From contig CAYWXT010000044.1 in the NCBI GenBank assembly GCA_964462125.1, positions 1 to 28,635 of the forward strand: DNA of 28,635 nt, in the 5' to 3' direction. Position 1 is the stretch's first letter, and each line of letters starts with the position of its first letter. Shown piece by piece: positions 7,768 to 15,957 of the stretch. The notes below the pieces were generated by a model, which was not told the DNA's origin, did not search any database, and saw only the letters and a list, made by a program, of their open reading frames with translations. The position numbers and the translations under genes are program-made. This stretch comes from JAWLFY01 sp964462125. GTDB lineage: Bacteria > Planctomycetota > Planctomycetia > Pirellulales > Pirellulaceae.

Positions 7768-9288
7768 GTGCCTGTTCAATGTTTCTTCTCGCGACGGGTC
7801 GGCGTCGCGTGGATCGCTGTTGCTTGTTTTCTTGTCCCGGCTGGCTGGGCGCAGGATTCGACACCGCAAGATCAGCCGAACGTCGTTTTCATCGCCATCG
7901 ACGACCAGAACGACTGGATCGGTTACCTCGGCGGGCATCCGATGGCCAAAACCCCCCACCTCGACGCTCTGGCCGAGCGGGGGACGGCGTTTCTCAATGC
8001 TCATTGCCAGTCGCCGTTGTGCAATCCGTCGCGGACCAGCCTGATGTTGGGGCTGCGGCCGACCACCACCGGCATCTATGGTCTGGCCCCCTGGTTTCGC
8101 AACGTCGAACAGTGGCAGGACCGGGTCACCCTGCCACAACATTTCAAAGCGCACGGCTACCGAACGCTGACGGCGGGCAAGATCTATCATGGCGGGGTCG
8201 GCGGACCGAAGAAGCGGGCGGTCGAGTTCGATGACTGGGGGCCGCGTCCCGGAATCGGTGTCAAACCCGAAGAGAAGCTGATTCCACCAACACCGATGGG
8301 CGACCACCCGCTGATGGACTGGGGTGTGTTTCCCCATGAAGACGAGGACAAGGGGGACTACCAGGTTGCCAGTTGGGCCGTTGAGCAGATCGAGTCGGCG
8401 CCGCAGGAGGACGAACCGTTCTTCCTGGCCGCCGGGTTCTTTCTTCCCCACGTTCCCTTGTACGCCACGGAGAAGTGGTTCGACCTCTACCCCGACGATG
8501 ATTCGGTGCTGCCGGAGATTCGGGAGGACGACCGGGACGACACGCCACGGTTTTCTTGGTACATCCATTGGGAATTGCCCGAACCACGACTGAAGTGGGT
8601 CCAGGAAAATAACGAGTGGCGGAACCTGGTACGGAGCTACCTGGCGTGCACCAGTTTCGTCGACGCGCAGGTCGGCCGGATTCTTCAGGCCCTGGAGGAG
8701 TCCAACCTGGCCGACAACACGATCGTTGTCGTTTGGGGCGATCACGGTTGGCACCTCGGCGAGAAGGCGATCACCGGAAAAAACAGCTTGTGGGACGACG
8801 GCACCCGGGTGCCGTTGATCTTCGCCGGCCCCGGCGTCACAGGCGGCCAGCGGTGTGAAGAGCCCGCAGAATTGCTCGACCTCTACCCCAGCCTGATCGA
8901 ACTGTGTGGATTGACGCCGCGCGAGGACTTGGAGGGTGTCAGCCTGAGTCCGCAGTTGCAGGATGCCGCGACCGAACGGGCTCGGCCGGCCATCACCAGC
9001 CACAACCAGGGCAACCATACTGTTCGCTCCCGCCGCTACCGCTACATCCAATACGCCGACGGCAGCGAGGAATTTTACGACCTGGAAGATGATCCAAAGG
9101 AATGGACCAATCTGGCCGGAAGCCCAGGAGTTGCCCAGTTGATGGAAGAGCATCGGCGATGGTTGCCCAAGGTGGATCGCTCGCCAGTCCCGGGAAGCCG
9201 ACACCGCGTGTTGACGTATGACCCGGCGACCGACACGGCGATCTGGGAAGGGAGCACCGTTCGCCGCGATGACCCGATCCCCGAATGA
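7768..9288 (+). CDS. Sulfatase 1, iduronate-2-sulfatase-like
   Basis: 506 aa exported type I (formylglycine) sulfatase that should hydrolyse a sulfate ester. Signal peptide residues 1-28 (after GWA). The metal site begins with Asp45-Asp46; the formylglycine cysteine is Cys85 in CNPSR (85-89). Lys138/His141 in KIYH, His228 in PHVP and Asp325-His326 in GDHGWHLGE complete the active site. The KIYH and DHGxHLGE forms and the VDAQVGRIL helix are typical of the iduronate-2-sulfatase-like group. I chose GTG 7768, with GGGAG eight bases upstream and a clean signal peptide directly after; a TTG at 7741 is the alternative. It is the first gene of the run. Its true substrate cannot be read from sequence. 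Confidence 0.9.
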   Translation: MPVQCFFSRRVGVAWIAVACFLVPAGWAQDSTPQDQPNVVFIAIDDQNDWIGYLGGHPMAKTPHLDALAERGTAFLNAHCQSPLCNPSRTSLMLGLRPTTTGIYGLAPWFRNVEQWQDRVTLPQHFKAHGYRTLTAGKIYHGGVGGPKKRAVEFDDWGPRPGIGVKPEEKLIPPTPMGDHPLMDWGVFPHEDEDKGDYQVASWAVEQIESAPQEDEPFFLAAGFFLPHVPLYATEKWFDLYPDDDSVLPEIREDDRDDTPRFSWYIHWELPEPRLKWVQENNEWRNLVRSYLACTSFVDAQVGRILQALEESNLADNTIVVVWGDHGWHLGEKAITGKNSLWDDGTRVPLIFAGPGVTGGQRCEEPAELLDLYPSLIELCGLTPREDLEGVSLSPQLQDAATERARPAITSHNQGNHTVRSRRYRYIQYADGSEEFYDLEDDPKEWTNLAGSPGVAQLMEEHRRWLPKVDRSPVPGSRHRVLTYDPATDTAIWEGSTVRRDDPIPE

Positions 9289-9323
9289 TGGAAGTCCCCG
9301 AATCGATTGACGTCCAGGAACAC

Positions 9324-9352
9324 GGCAGCGCGGCAAACCATTGCCCGCTGCC
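9324..9352 (+). promoter_or_regulatory. Strong hairpin between sulfatase genes 1 and 2
   Basis: GGCAGCG (9324-9330) pairs with CGCTGCC (9346-9352) and GGCAA (9332-9336) with TTGCC (9341-9345), leaving one bulged C and an ACCA tetraloop: 12 paired bases in 29 nt. It sits 35 nt after one stop and 35 nt before the next start. No T-tract follows, so an mRNA-stability, processing or partial-termination element is more likely than a full terminator. Confidence 0.55.
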
Positions 9353-9387
9353 GATTGCGAAACACACCTCGACCGCGATATCCCACC

Positions 9388-10977
9388 ATGTGCCGCTCCC
9401 CCGCCCGCCCGCGCAGAGTCCGCCTTCCCGTCACGCTACTCGTTGCCGCGGCGTCCGCAATCTTGGCCGCCTGCTGGCCGAGCCCCGCCCTTGCAGCGGA
9501 CCCATCGGCGACCGGTGATCCGCCGCCGAATGTGGTGGTGTTCTTGGTCGACGACATGGGGATCATGGACACCTCGGTGCCGTTTCTGACTGACGAATCG
9601 GGCCAGCCCCAGCGGTATCCGCTGAACGACTACTACCGCACGCCGAGCATGGAGCGGTTGGCGGCCCAAGGCATCCGCTTCAATCAGTTTTGTGCGATGA
9701 GTGTCTGTTCGCCAACTCGCGTGTCGATCATGAGCGGTCAAAACGCAGCCCGGCATCGCACCACCAACTGGATCAATCCCGATCGAGACAACGCCGGTCC
9801 CCAAGGCCCGCCCGATTGGAACTGGCACGGGCTCGGGGCGGACGATGTGACGCTGGCCAGATTGCTGCAGGCCGGCGGCTACACCACGATCCACGTCGGG
9901 AAAGGTCACTTTGCTCCCCGTGACAAGGACGGAGCCGATCCGAGCAATCTCGGTTTCGACATCAATATCGCCGGTGCGTCGTTCGGGGCACCCGGCAGCT
10001 ACTACGCGGAGAAAAACTATGGCCTCGGCACGCGGCGGGAGCACAACGCCGTACCGCATCTGGATAAATATCACGGCAGCGACACGTTTCTGACCGAGGC
10101 GTTGACCTTGGAGACCAACGCGACGTTGGAGGAGGTTGTGCAGGAGGACAAACCGTTCTTCCTCTACTTCTCCCACTATGCCGTCCATGCCCCGTTTGAG
10201 TCCGATCCCCGGTTCGCCGAACACTACGCCGAGAGCGACAAACCCAACAACGCCAAAGCGTTCGCGACGCTGATCGAAGGGATGGACAAATCGCTCGGCG
10301 ACGTGCTCGATCAACTCGAATCCCTCGGCGTGGCGGAGAACACCCTGGTTCTGTTCTTGGGCGACAACGGCAGTGACGCGCCGCTGGGGCATCAGCACGA
10401 CGTCGCCTCTGCGGCGCCGCTGCGGGGAAAGAAAGGGGCACATTACGAAGGCGGGATGCGGGTCCCCTTCATCGCTGCATGGGCCAAGCCGTCGGCCGAG
10501 CATCCTCTGCAGCAGGAATTGTCCATTCCTGCCGACACGATTCGTTCACAGCAAGCCGCGGTGCAAGACCTGTTTCCGACACTTCTCTCCGTCACCGGCA
10601 TCGACGCCCCTGAAGATCACGTGGTGGATGGATTGGACATGAGCCGTATGTTCTCAGGCGAGCGCGACGACAGCCGGCATGAAGCTTTCCTGATGCACTA
10701 CCCGCACGCCCCGCACCGTAGCGAATACTTCACGTCCTACCGGGACGACCAGTGGAAGGTGATCTACCACTATTTCCCTTCGCCAGCGTCCGAAGGCTCG
10801 CATTACCAGTTGTACCATCTTGGCGATGATCCCTTTGAACAATCGAACTTGGCGGAAAGCCAGCCCGACGAATTGCGACGGATGATGCAGCGGATGATTG
10901 CGGAGCTGGAGGAACAGGGCGCCGTCTACCCGGTTGGCGACGACCGGACGACGCCGAGCAAGCCGAAACTGCCGTAG
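9388..10977 (+). CDS. Sulfatase 2 (arylsulfatase-type), possible lipoprotein
   Basis: 529 aa. Metal-binding Asp55-Asp56 lie in FLVDDMG, the formylglycine cysteine is Cys107 in CSPTR, Lys172/His174 in GKGH, His267 in VHAPF and Asp326-Asn327 in GDNGSD. The Asp-Asn form and the GKKGAHYEGGMRVPF segment match the arylsulfatase A-like branch, unlike the iduronate-sulfatase-like neighbours. The export signal is ambiguous: LAAC (26-29) fits a lipobox, which would tether the protein to a membrane, but PALA-AD near 37 also fits ordinary cleavage. I chose ATG 9388, directly before the basic signal region; an in-frame TTG at 9307 would add 27 residues. It follows sulfatase 1 by 99 nt. Confidence 0.88.
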   Translation: MCRSPARPRRVRLPVTLLVAAASAILAACWPSPALAADPSATGDPPPNVVVFLVDDMGIMDTSVPFLTDESGQPQRYPLNDYYRTPSMERLAAQGIRFNQFCAMSVCSPTRVSIMSGQNAARHRTTNWINPDRDNAGPQGPPDWNWHGLGADDVTLARLLQAGGYTTIHVGKGHFAPRDKDGADPSNLGFDINIAGASFGAPGSYYAEKNYGLGTRREHNAVPHLDKYHGSDTFLTEALTLETNATLEEVVQEDKPFFLYFSHYAVHAPFESDPRFAEHYAESDKPNNAKAFATLIEGMDKSLGDVLDQLESLGVAENTLVLFLGDNGSDAPLGHQHDVASAAPLRGKKGAHYEGGMRVPFIAAWAKPSAEHPLQQELSIPADTIRSQQAAVQDLFPTLLSVTGIDAPEDHVVDGLDMSRMFSGERDDSRHEAFLMHYPHAPHRSEYFTSYRDDQWKVIYHYFPSPASEGSHYQLYHLGDDPFEQSNLAESQPDELRRMMQRMIAELEEQGAVYPVGDDRTTPSKPKLP

Positions 10978-11069
10978 GGGCTTGCGACCCATCACGGCGC
11001 CGCTTAGCGAATCGCGCGGCCCGGAACGACGCAGTAAATCTCTATTCATGGGACAGGACTCGATCGATC

Positions 11070-12647
11070 ATGACGCGCACCATAGACCAACACCCTTGCG
11101 GCCAGGCTAACGCGGTCACTCGCCGACGCCACTGTTCGCTCTCCGTGCGACCGCCCCGTGGGTTCGCGCTGAGGCGTGGCTGGTTGGCATTGCTCGCCGC
11201 CGCCCTGCTTTCGGCGGCACCGTCTTGCCTGCATGCCGAGGAGACGAGCGGCGGGGCGGAGAGCGAACGCCTCAACGTGCTGTTCATCATTTCCGACGAC
11301 CTGACTGCGAACGCGTTGTCATGCTATGGCAACGAGTTGTGCGAAACGCCCAACATCGACCGGCTGGCCAGCGAGGGAACACGCTTCACCCGAGCGTTCT
11401 GCAATGCCACCTACTGTGGCCCCTCGCGGGCGTCCTTTTTGACCGGTTACTACCCACACGCAACCGGGGTTTTGGGCTACAACAGTCCGCGCCCGGCGAT
11501 CGGCGACCGTGTGACCTGGCCCCAAGAGTTCAAGAACGCCGGTTACGACTCGACGCGGGTCAGCAAGATCTATCACATGGGAGTCCCCGGAGGAATCGAA
11601 TATGGGGGCGACGGCCGCGATCACAACGACGGCAATGGGGCAGACGACCCGCATTCCTGGTCCGAACGGTTCAACAGCCCCGGACCGGAATGGAAAGCCG
11701 AGGGCGAAGGGGAAACACTGGAGGGGAACCCGGATGGGAAAAAGCCGGTGGTGGGAGGCAACACGTTCGTTGTCGTCGAAGCCGAAGGAGATGACGGGGT
11801 TCACTCCGACGGCAAGACCGCGGCGAAGGCGGTTGAGCTGCTCAGCGAGCCACGGGACGACCCCTTCTTTTTGGCTGTCGGATTCGTCCGCCCGCACGTG
11901 CCGTTCGTGGCGCCCAAGCAATACTTCGAGCCGTTCAAGCCGTACGACATGCTGCCGCTGCCGCCGAAGATCGACGGCGATTGGGACGACATTCCGAAGG
12001 CGGGGATCAACTACAAGACCAGCGTCAACATGAAGATGGACGTCCGCCGGCAAAAGAAGGCCGTGGGCGGCTACTACGCTTCGGTCGCCTACGTCGATGC
12101 CCAAGTCGGCAAAGTCCTCGATGCGTTGGAGCGATCCGGCCAAGCCGACAACACGGTCGTCATCTTCACCAGCGACCACGGTTATCATCTCGGCGAACAC
12201 GATTTTTGGGCCAAGGTCAGCTTGCGGGACGAATCGGCCATGGTCCCACTGATCATTCGCATGCCTGGCAAGGAACCGGCCGTATGCGATTCGCTCGTCG
12301 AACTGATTGACCTCTACCCAACCGTTGCCAATCTGTGCGGTCTTGAGGTGCCGGATCGGATTCAGGGACTCGATATCTCACCCACCCTGGATGACCCCGA
12401 GCATCAGGTCCGAGAGGCTGCATTTTGCGTTGCCCCGTCGCGCAAGGGCTTTTTACTGCGGGAGGATCGCTGGTCGTACATTCAATACGAAGAAGACGCT
12501 TCCAAGGGAATGGAGCTGTTCGATATGGAAGCGGATCCGGAGCAGTACACCAACCTGGCTGATGACCCGGAACACGCATCGATCGTAGCGGGTTTTCAGG
12601 AGAAGCTCGCTGCCAAGCTGGAAGCGATCCGCGACAACGACTTGTGA
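11070..12647 (+). CDS. Sulfatase 3, iduronate-2-sulfatase-like
   Basis: 525 aa. Active-site residues: Asp76-Asp77, formylglycine Cys116 in CGPSR, Lys166/His169 in KIYH, His276 in RPHVPF and Asp369-His370 in SDHGYHLGE. The KIYH and DHGYHLGE motifs place it with sulfatases 1 and 7 in the iduronate-2-sulfatase-like group. An acidic, Gly-rich insertion occupies about residues 178-245. The N-terminus has an unusually long basic region (residues 1-36) before the hydrophobic core (37-51, cleavage near LHA), so the true start may be a downstream GTG. The ATG at 11070 has AGGA about eleven bases upstream, and no nearer ATG exists. The gap to sulfatase 2 is 92 nt. Confidence 0.89.
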   Translation: MTRTIDQHPCGQANAVTRRRHCSLSVRPPRGFALRRGWLALLAAALLSAAPSCLHAEETSGGAESERLNVLFIISDDLTANALSCYGNELCETPNIDRLASEGTRFTRAFCNATYCGPSRASFLTGYYPHATGVLGYNSPRPAIGDRVTWPQEFKNAGYDSTRVSKIYHMGVPGGIEYGGDGRDHNDGNGADDPHSWSERFNSPGPEWKAEGEGETLEGNPDGKKPVVGGNTFVVVEAEGDDGVHSDGKTAAKAVELLSEPRDDPFFLAVGFVRPHVPFVAPKQYFEPFKPYDMLPLPPKIDGDWDDIPKAGINYKTSVNMKMDVRRQKKAVGGYYASVAYVDAQVGKVLDALERSGQADNTVVIFTSDHGYHLGEHDFWAKVSLRDESAMVPLIIRMPGKEPAVCDSLVELIDLYPTVANLCGLEVPDRIQGLDISPTLDDPEHQVREAAFCVAPSRKGFLLREDRWSYIQYEEDASKGMELFDMEADPEQYTNLADDPEHASIVAGFQEKLAAKLEAIRDNDL

Positions 12648-12675
12648 ATCTACACCCAGACACCCCGCGATTCCC

Positions 12676-14064
12676 ATGAACCGAACGATCCGTCGAACTT
12701 TCCATCGCGCTCGGACGACGTCGCTGCTGGGTGCCGCCGCCCTGGCGTTGTTGACCATGGCGGCGTCAGCGGCCGGGGCGGCGGAACGCCCCAACATCGT
12801 GCTCATCTTCACCGATGACCATGGCTATGGCGACGTCTCGACCTACCACGAGTCCGACGTTCGCACACCGCACATCGACCGGATCGCCTCCGAAGGGATG
12901 CTGTTCACCTCGATGCGGGCCAACTGCACGGTTTGCTCACCGTCGCGAGCAGCGCTGCTGACCGGTCGTCACGCAGACCGGGTCGGCGTGCCCGGAGTGA
13001 TCCGAACCCACGCCGAAAATTCATGGGGGTTTCTCGATCCCAGCGTTCCCACGCTCGCGGACGAACTGGGGCAGGCTGGCTATCACACCGCCATCGTCGG
13101 CAAGTGGCATCTGGGGTTGGAGTCGCCCAACACGCCGAATGAACGTGGATTTGATTTCTTCCACGGCTTCCTCGGCGACATGATGGACAGCTACACCGAC
13201 CATCGGCGGCATGGCAACAACTACATGCGGCGCAACGGCGAGGAGATCGACCCACCGGGGCACGCCACCGACCTGTTTTCCGACTGGAGTGTCGACTATC
13301 TGCGGCAGCGGGCGGGCGAGGACGACCAGCCCTTCTTTCTCTACCTGGCCTACAACGCCCCCCACTTTCCAATTGAACCGCCCGAGCAGTGGCTGGCCAA
13401 AGTTCGTGAGCGGGCGCCAGACTTGGGCGAGAAGCGGGCGAAGAATGTTGCTTTCGTCGAACACCTGGACGACGGCATCGGACGCGTCCTGACGGCCCTC
13501 GACGAAACGGGGTTGGCTGAAAACACGATCGTGGTCTTCACCTCGGACAACGGCGGCTCGTTGCGGCATGCTCAAAACAACGATCCCTGGCGCGACGGCA
13601 AGCAGAGCCATTACGACGGCGGTTTGCGGGTTCCCTTCATGGTTCGCTGGCCTGGAAAGGTCGAGGCGGGCTCTCAAAGTGACAACGCCGGGCTGGTGTT
13701 CGATCTGTTCCCGACGTTCCAGCAGGCCGCCGGTGCGACCCCATCGCCCGAACTCGATGCGGTTAGTCTCCTTCCCGTTCTCGCGGGGGGCGAGATCGAA
13801 ACGCCGCGAGATTTGTACTTCGTTCGCCGCGAAGGTGGCATTCGCTACGGCGGAAAAAGCTATCATGCGTTGATCCGCGACGAGTGGAAGCTGCTGCAGA
13901 ATGATCCGTACAGCCCACTGGAGCTGTACAACGTCCAGGACGACCCGCAGGAGCAAAACGACCTCGCCGGGCAGAAACGCGACGTCGTTCGACAACTCGG
14001 CGCGGCGCTTCGGCGGCAGATCCAGCGTGGCGGAGCGACCCCTTGGCAGCGGCCTCAACCTTGA
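12676..14064 (+). CDS. Sulfatase 4 (arylsulfatase-type)
   Basis: 462 aa, the shortest of the run and close to the minimal S1 sulfatase. Signal peptide residues 1-36 (twin Arg at 6-7, hydrophobic 17-33, cleavage after AGA). Asp47-Asp48 in FTDDHGYGD, formylglycine Cys87 in CSPSR, Lys143/His145 in GKWHLG, His230 in NAPHFP and Asp291-Asn292 in SDNGG are all present. GKWHLGL, ERGFD and DGGLRVPF are standard arylsulfatase features, placing it near the arylsulfatase A / N-acetylgalactosamine sulfatase branch. The ATG starts 28 nt after sulfatase 3 with no obvious Shine-Dalgarno. The substrate is unknown. Confidence 0.92.
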   Translation: MNRTIRRTFHRARTTSLLGAAALALLTMAASAAGAAERPNIVLIFTDDHGYGDVSTYHESDVRTPHIDRIASEGMLFTSMRANCTVCSPSRAALLTGRHADRVGVPGVIRTHAENSWGFLDPSVPTLADELGQAGYHTAIVGKWHLGLESPNTPNERGFDFFHGFLGDMMDSYTDHRRHGNNYMRRNGEEIDPPGHATDLFSDWSVDYLRQRAGEDDQPFFLYLAYNAPHFPIEPPEQWLAKVRERAPDLGEKRAKNVAFVEHLDDGIGRVLTALDETGLAENTIVVFTSDNGGSLRHAQNNDPWRDGKQSHYDGGLRVPFMVRWPGKVEAGSQSDNAGLVFDLFPTFQQAAGATPSPELDAVSLLPVLAGGEIETPRDLYFVRREGGIRYGGKSYHALIRDEWKLLQNDPYSPLELYNVQDDPQEQNDLAGQKRDVVRQLGAALRRQIQRGGATPWQRPQP

Positions 14065-14102
14065 TTCACCACCGACCACCGTCCCATCCACGAGAGTCCA
14101 TC

Positions 14103-15911
14103 ATGTTCAGGAAACGATCCGGTTTGCTTGCTTTACTGCTGCTCGGATTCGCCGTGATAGCGAGTCCCCATCATACAGTGGCGCAGGACACCTCCTCGGC
14201 TCCTCCCAACGTGGTCGTCTTTCTTGCCGATGATGCCGGCTGGGGCGATTTCGGAGCGTCGGGGAACGAGATGGCGGAAACGCCAAACATTGATTCACTC
14301 GCGAAGGAGGGTGTCTCCTTCGATCGCTTCTATGTCTGTCCCGTCTGCGCCCCGACGCGGGGCGAGTTCCTCACCGGGCGCTACCATCCCCGGGGCGGCG
14401 TGAGGGGCGTTTCCACCGGCCAGGAACGGCTGGACTTGAGTGAGTCAACGATCGCCGACGCGTTCAAGGCTGCAGGTTACGCAACCGGGGCATTCGGAAA
14501 ATGGCACAACGGCACCCAGTACCCTTACCACCCGATCGGTCGTGGCTTTGACGAGTACTTCGGGCACACCGCCGGGCACTGGGGCGAATACTTTGACGCT
14601 CCGCTGGAGCAGAGCGACGGCAGCATGGTGCGCACCGACGGTTACATCGTCGATGTCTGTACCGATCGGGCACTGACGTTCATCGAAAAGAATCAGTCCC
14701 AGCCGTTCTTCTGTTACGTCCCCTTCACCACACCGCATTCGCCCTGGGCGGCGCCCGAGGAAGATTGGCAGCGGTTCCAGGACCGGGAGATCCCGCAGCC
14801 GGCGACGGTCCCCCAGCGGGAGGACGAGGATCATACCCGCTGTGCCCACGCGATGCTGCGGAACCAAGATCGCAATGTCGGTCGCGTTTTGAGCAAGTTG
14901 GAGGAACTCGGGCTCAGCGAAAACACGATCATCGTTTACTTTTCCGACAACGGCCCGAACAGCTGGCGTTTCAACGGCGGAATGAAGGGCCGAAAGGGGA
15001 GCACCGACGAAGGGGGCATACGATCGGTTTGCCATTTTCGGTGGCCCGGGAATTTGCCCGCCGACACGACGGTCGCGCCGATCAGTGGTGCGATCGACCT
15101 GCTGCCGACCCTGACGTCGTTGGCGGGGATTTCACCGGTCGGTGACGAACCATTGGACGGGGTCGACCTGACGCCGTTGCTTCGTGAGGAAACATCCGAC
15201 TGGCCCGATCGAATGATCTTCTCGCATTGGAACCGCCGGATCAGTCTCCGCACGCCGACGCACCGGTTGGACAATCAAGGGCAGCTCTACGACATGATCG
15301 ACGACCCAGGGCAGACGACGCCGATCAATGACCAGGAGCCCGAGTTGGCGGCCGAGTTGGCCAGGGAGGTCCAGGCGTGGACGGAGGACGTTTTCGCCGA
15401 CCAGGAAACGGTCGAGCGACGGGGTGTCGACCCGCGTCCCCTTCCCGTCGGCTATCCTGAATTCCCGCTGACCCAGTTGCCGGCCCGCGACGGTCGGCCA
15501 CTCGACGGGGTCGAGCGAAGCAGCCGAGCCCCGAACTGCTCTTACTTCGTCAACTGGAACGACACCGACGGACGCATGGAGTGGTCGGTCGACGTTCAAA
15601 CGAGCGGGCGCTATCACGTCAGCATCGATTATACCTGCCCGGTTCCTGATGCCGGTTCGACGATCGAATTGTCCCTGGGCGATAACCGCATCACGGGGAA
15701 GGTGACCCCTGGCTGGGATCCGCCCTTGTATGACAACCAAGACACGCTGCCCCGTCCGCCGGCAGAATCACAGATGAAGGAATTTCGGACGCTTGATATT
15801 GGTGAAATGACGCTCGAGGCGGGGCAAGGCGATTTGACCCTGCAGGCTCTGGAGGTCCCGGGCGACTCGGTGATGGACGTTCGCCGTGTGACCCTGAAAT
15901 TGCTCCCTTGA
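14103..15911 (+). CDS. Sulfatase 5 with extra C-terminal beta domain
   Basis: 602 aa, the longest of the run. Signal peptide residues 1-28 (AQ-DT). Asp43-Asp44 in LADDAGWGD, formylglycine Cys82 in CAPTR, Lys133/His135 in GKWHNG, His212 in TPHSP and Asp282-Asn283 in SDNGPN form the active site. The sulfatase core ends by about residue 435. Residues 465-602 form a separate region of alternating beta-like strands (YFVNW, MEWSVDVQTSGRYHVSIDY, IELSLGDNRI, LTLQALEV) resembling a carbohydrate-binding-type sandwich, probably for substrate attachment. I chose ATG 14103, with GAGAG nearby and a signal peptide directly after; a GTG at 14043 overlapping sulfatase 4 is the alternative. Confidence 0.9.
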   Translation: MFRKRSGLLALLLLGFAVIASPHHTVAQDTSSAPPNVVVFLADDAGWGDFGASGNEMAETPNIDSLAKEGVSFDRFYVCPVCAPTRGEFLTGRYHPRGGVRGVSTGQERLDLSESTIADAFKAAGYATGAFGKWHNGTQYPYHPIGRGFDEYFGHTAGHWGEYFDAPLEQSDGSMVRTDGYIVDVCTDRALTFIEKNQSQPFFCYVPFTTPHSPWAAPEEDWQRFQDREIPQPATVPQREDEDHTRCAHAMLRNQDRNVGRVLSKLEELGLSENTIIVYFSDNGPNSWRFNGGMKGRKGSTDEGGIRSVCHFRWPGNLPADTTVAPISGAIDLLPTLTSLAGISPVGDEPLDGVDLTPLLREETSDWPDRMIFSHWNRRISLRTPTHRLDNQGQLYDMIDDPGQTTPINDQEPELAAELAREVQAWTEDVFADQETVERRGVDPRPLPVGYPEFPLTQLPARDGRPLDGVERSSRAPNCSYFVNWNDTDGRMEWSVDVQTSGRYHVSIDYTCPVPDAGSTIELSLGDNRITGKVTPGWDPPLYDNQDTLPRPPAESQMKEFRTLDIGEMTLEAGQGDLTLQALEVPGDSVMDVRRVTLKLLP

Positions 15912-15957
15912 GACGATCAACAGGTTCCCGTCCAGTGCTGTAAATGTGAGAAAACCG

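Noticed and set aside
7708..9336. 542-codon open frame on the minus strand across sulfatase 1
   Set aside because: It lies antisense to a gene with complete sulfatase motifs, and its translation has no recognisable domain; long antisense frames are expected at this GC content. The same holds for the antisense frames at 9436-10503, 11319-12200, 13021-14091, 15691-16614 and 18645-19661.
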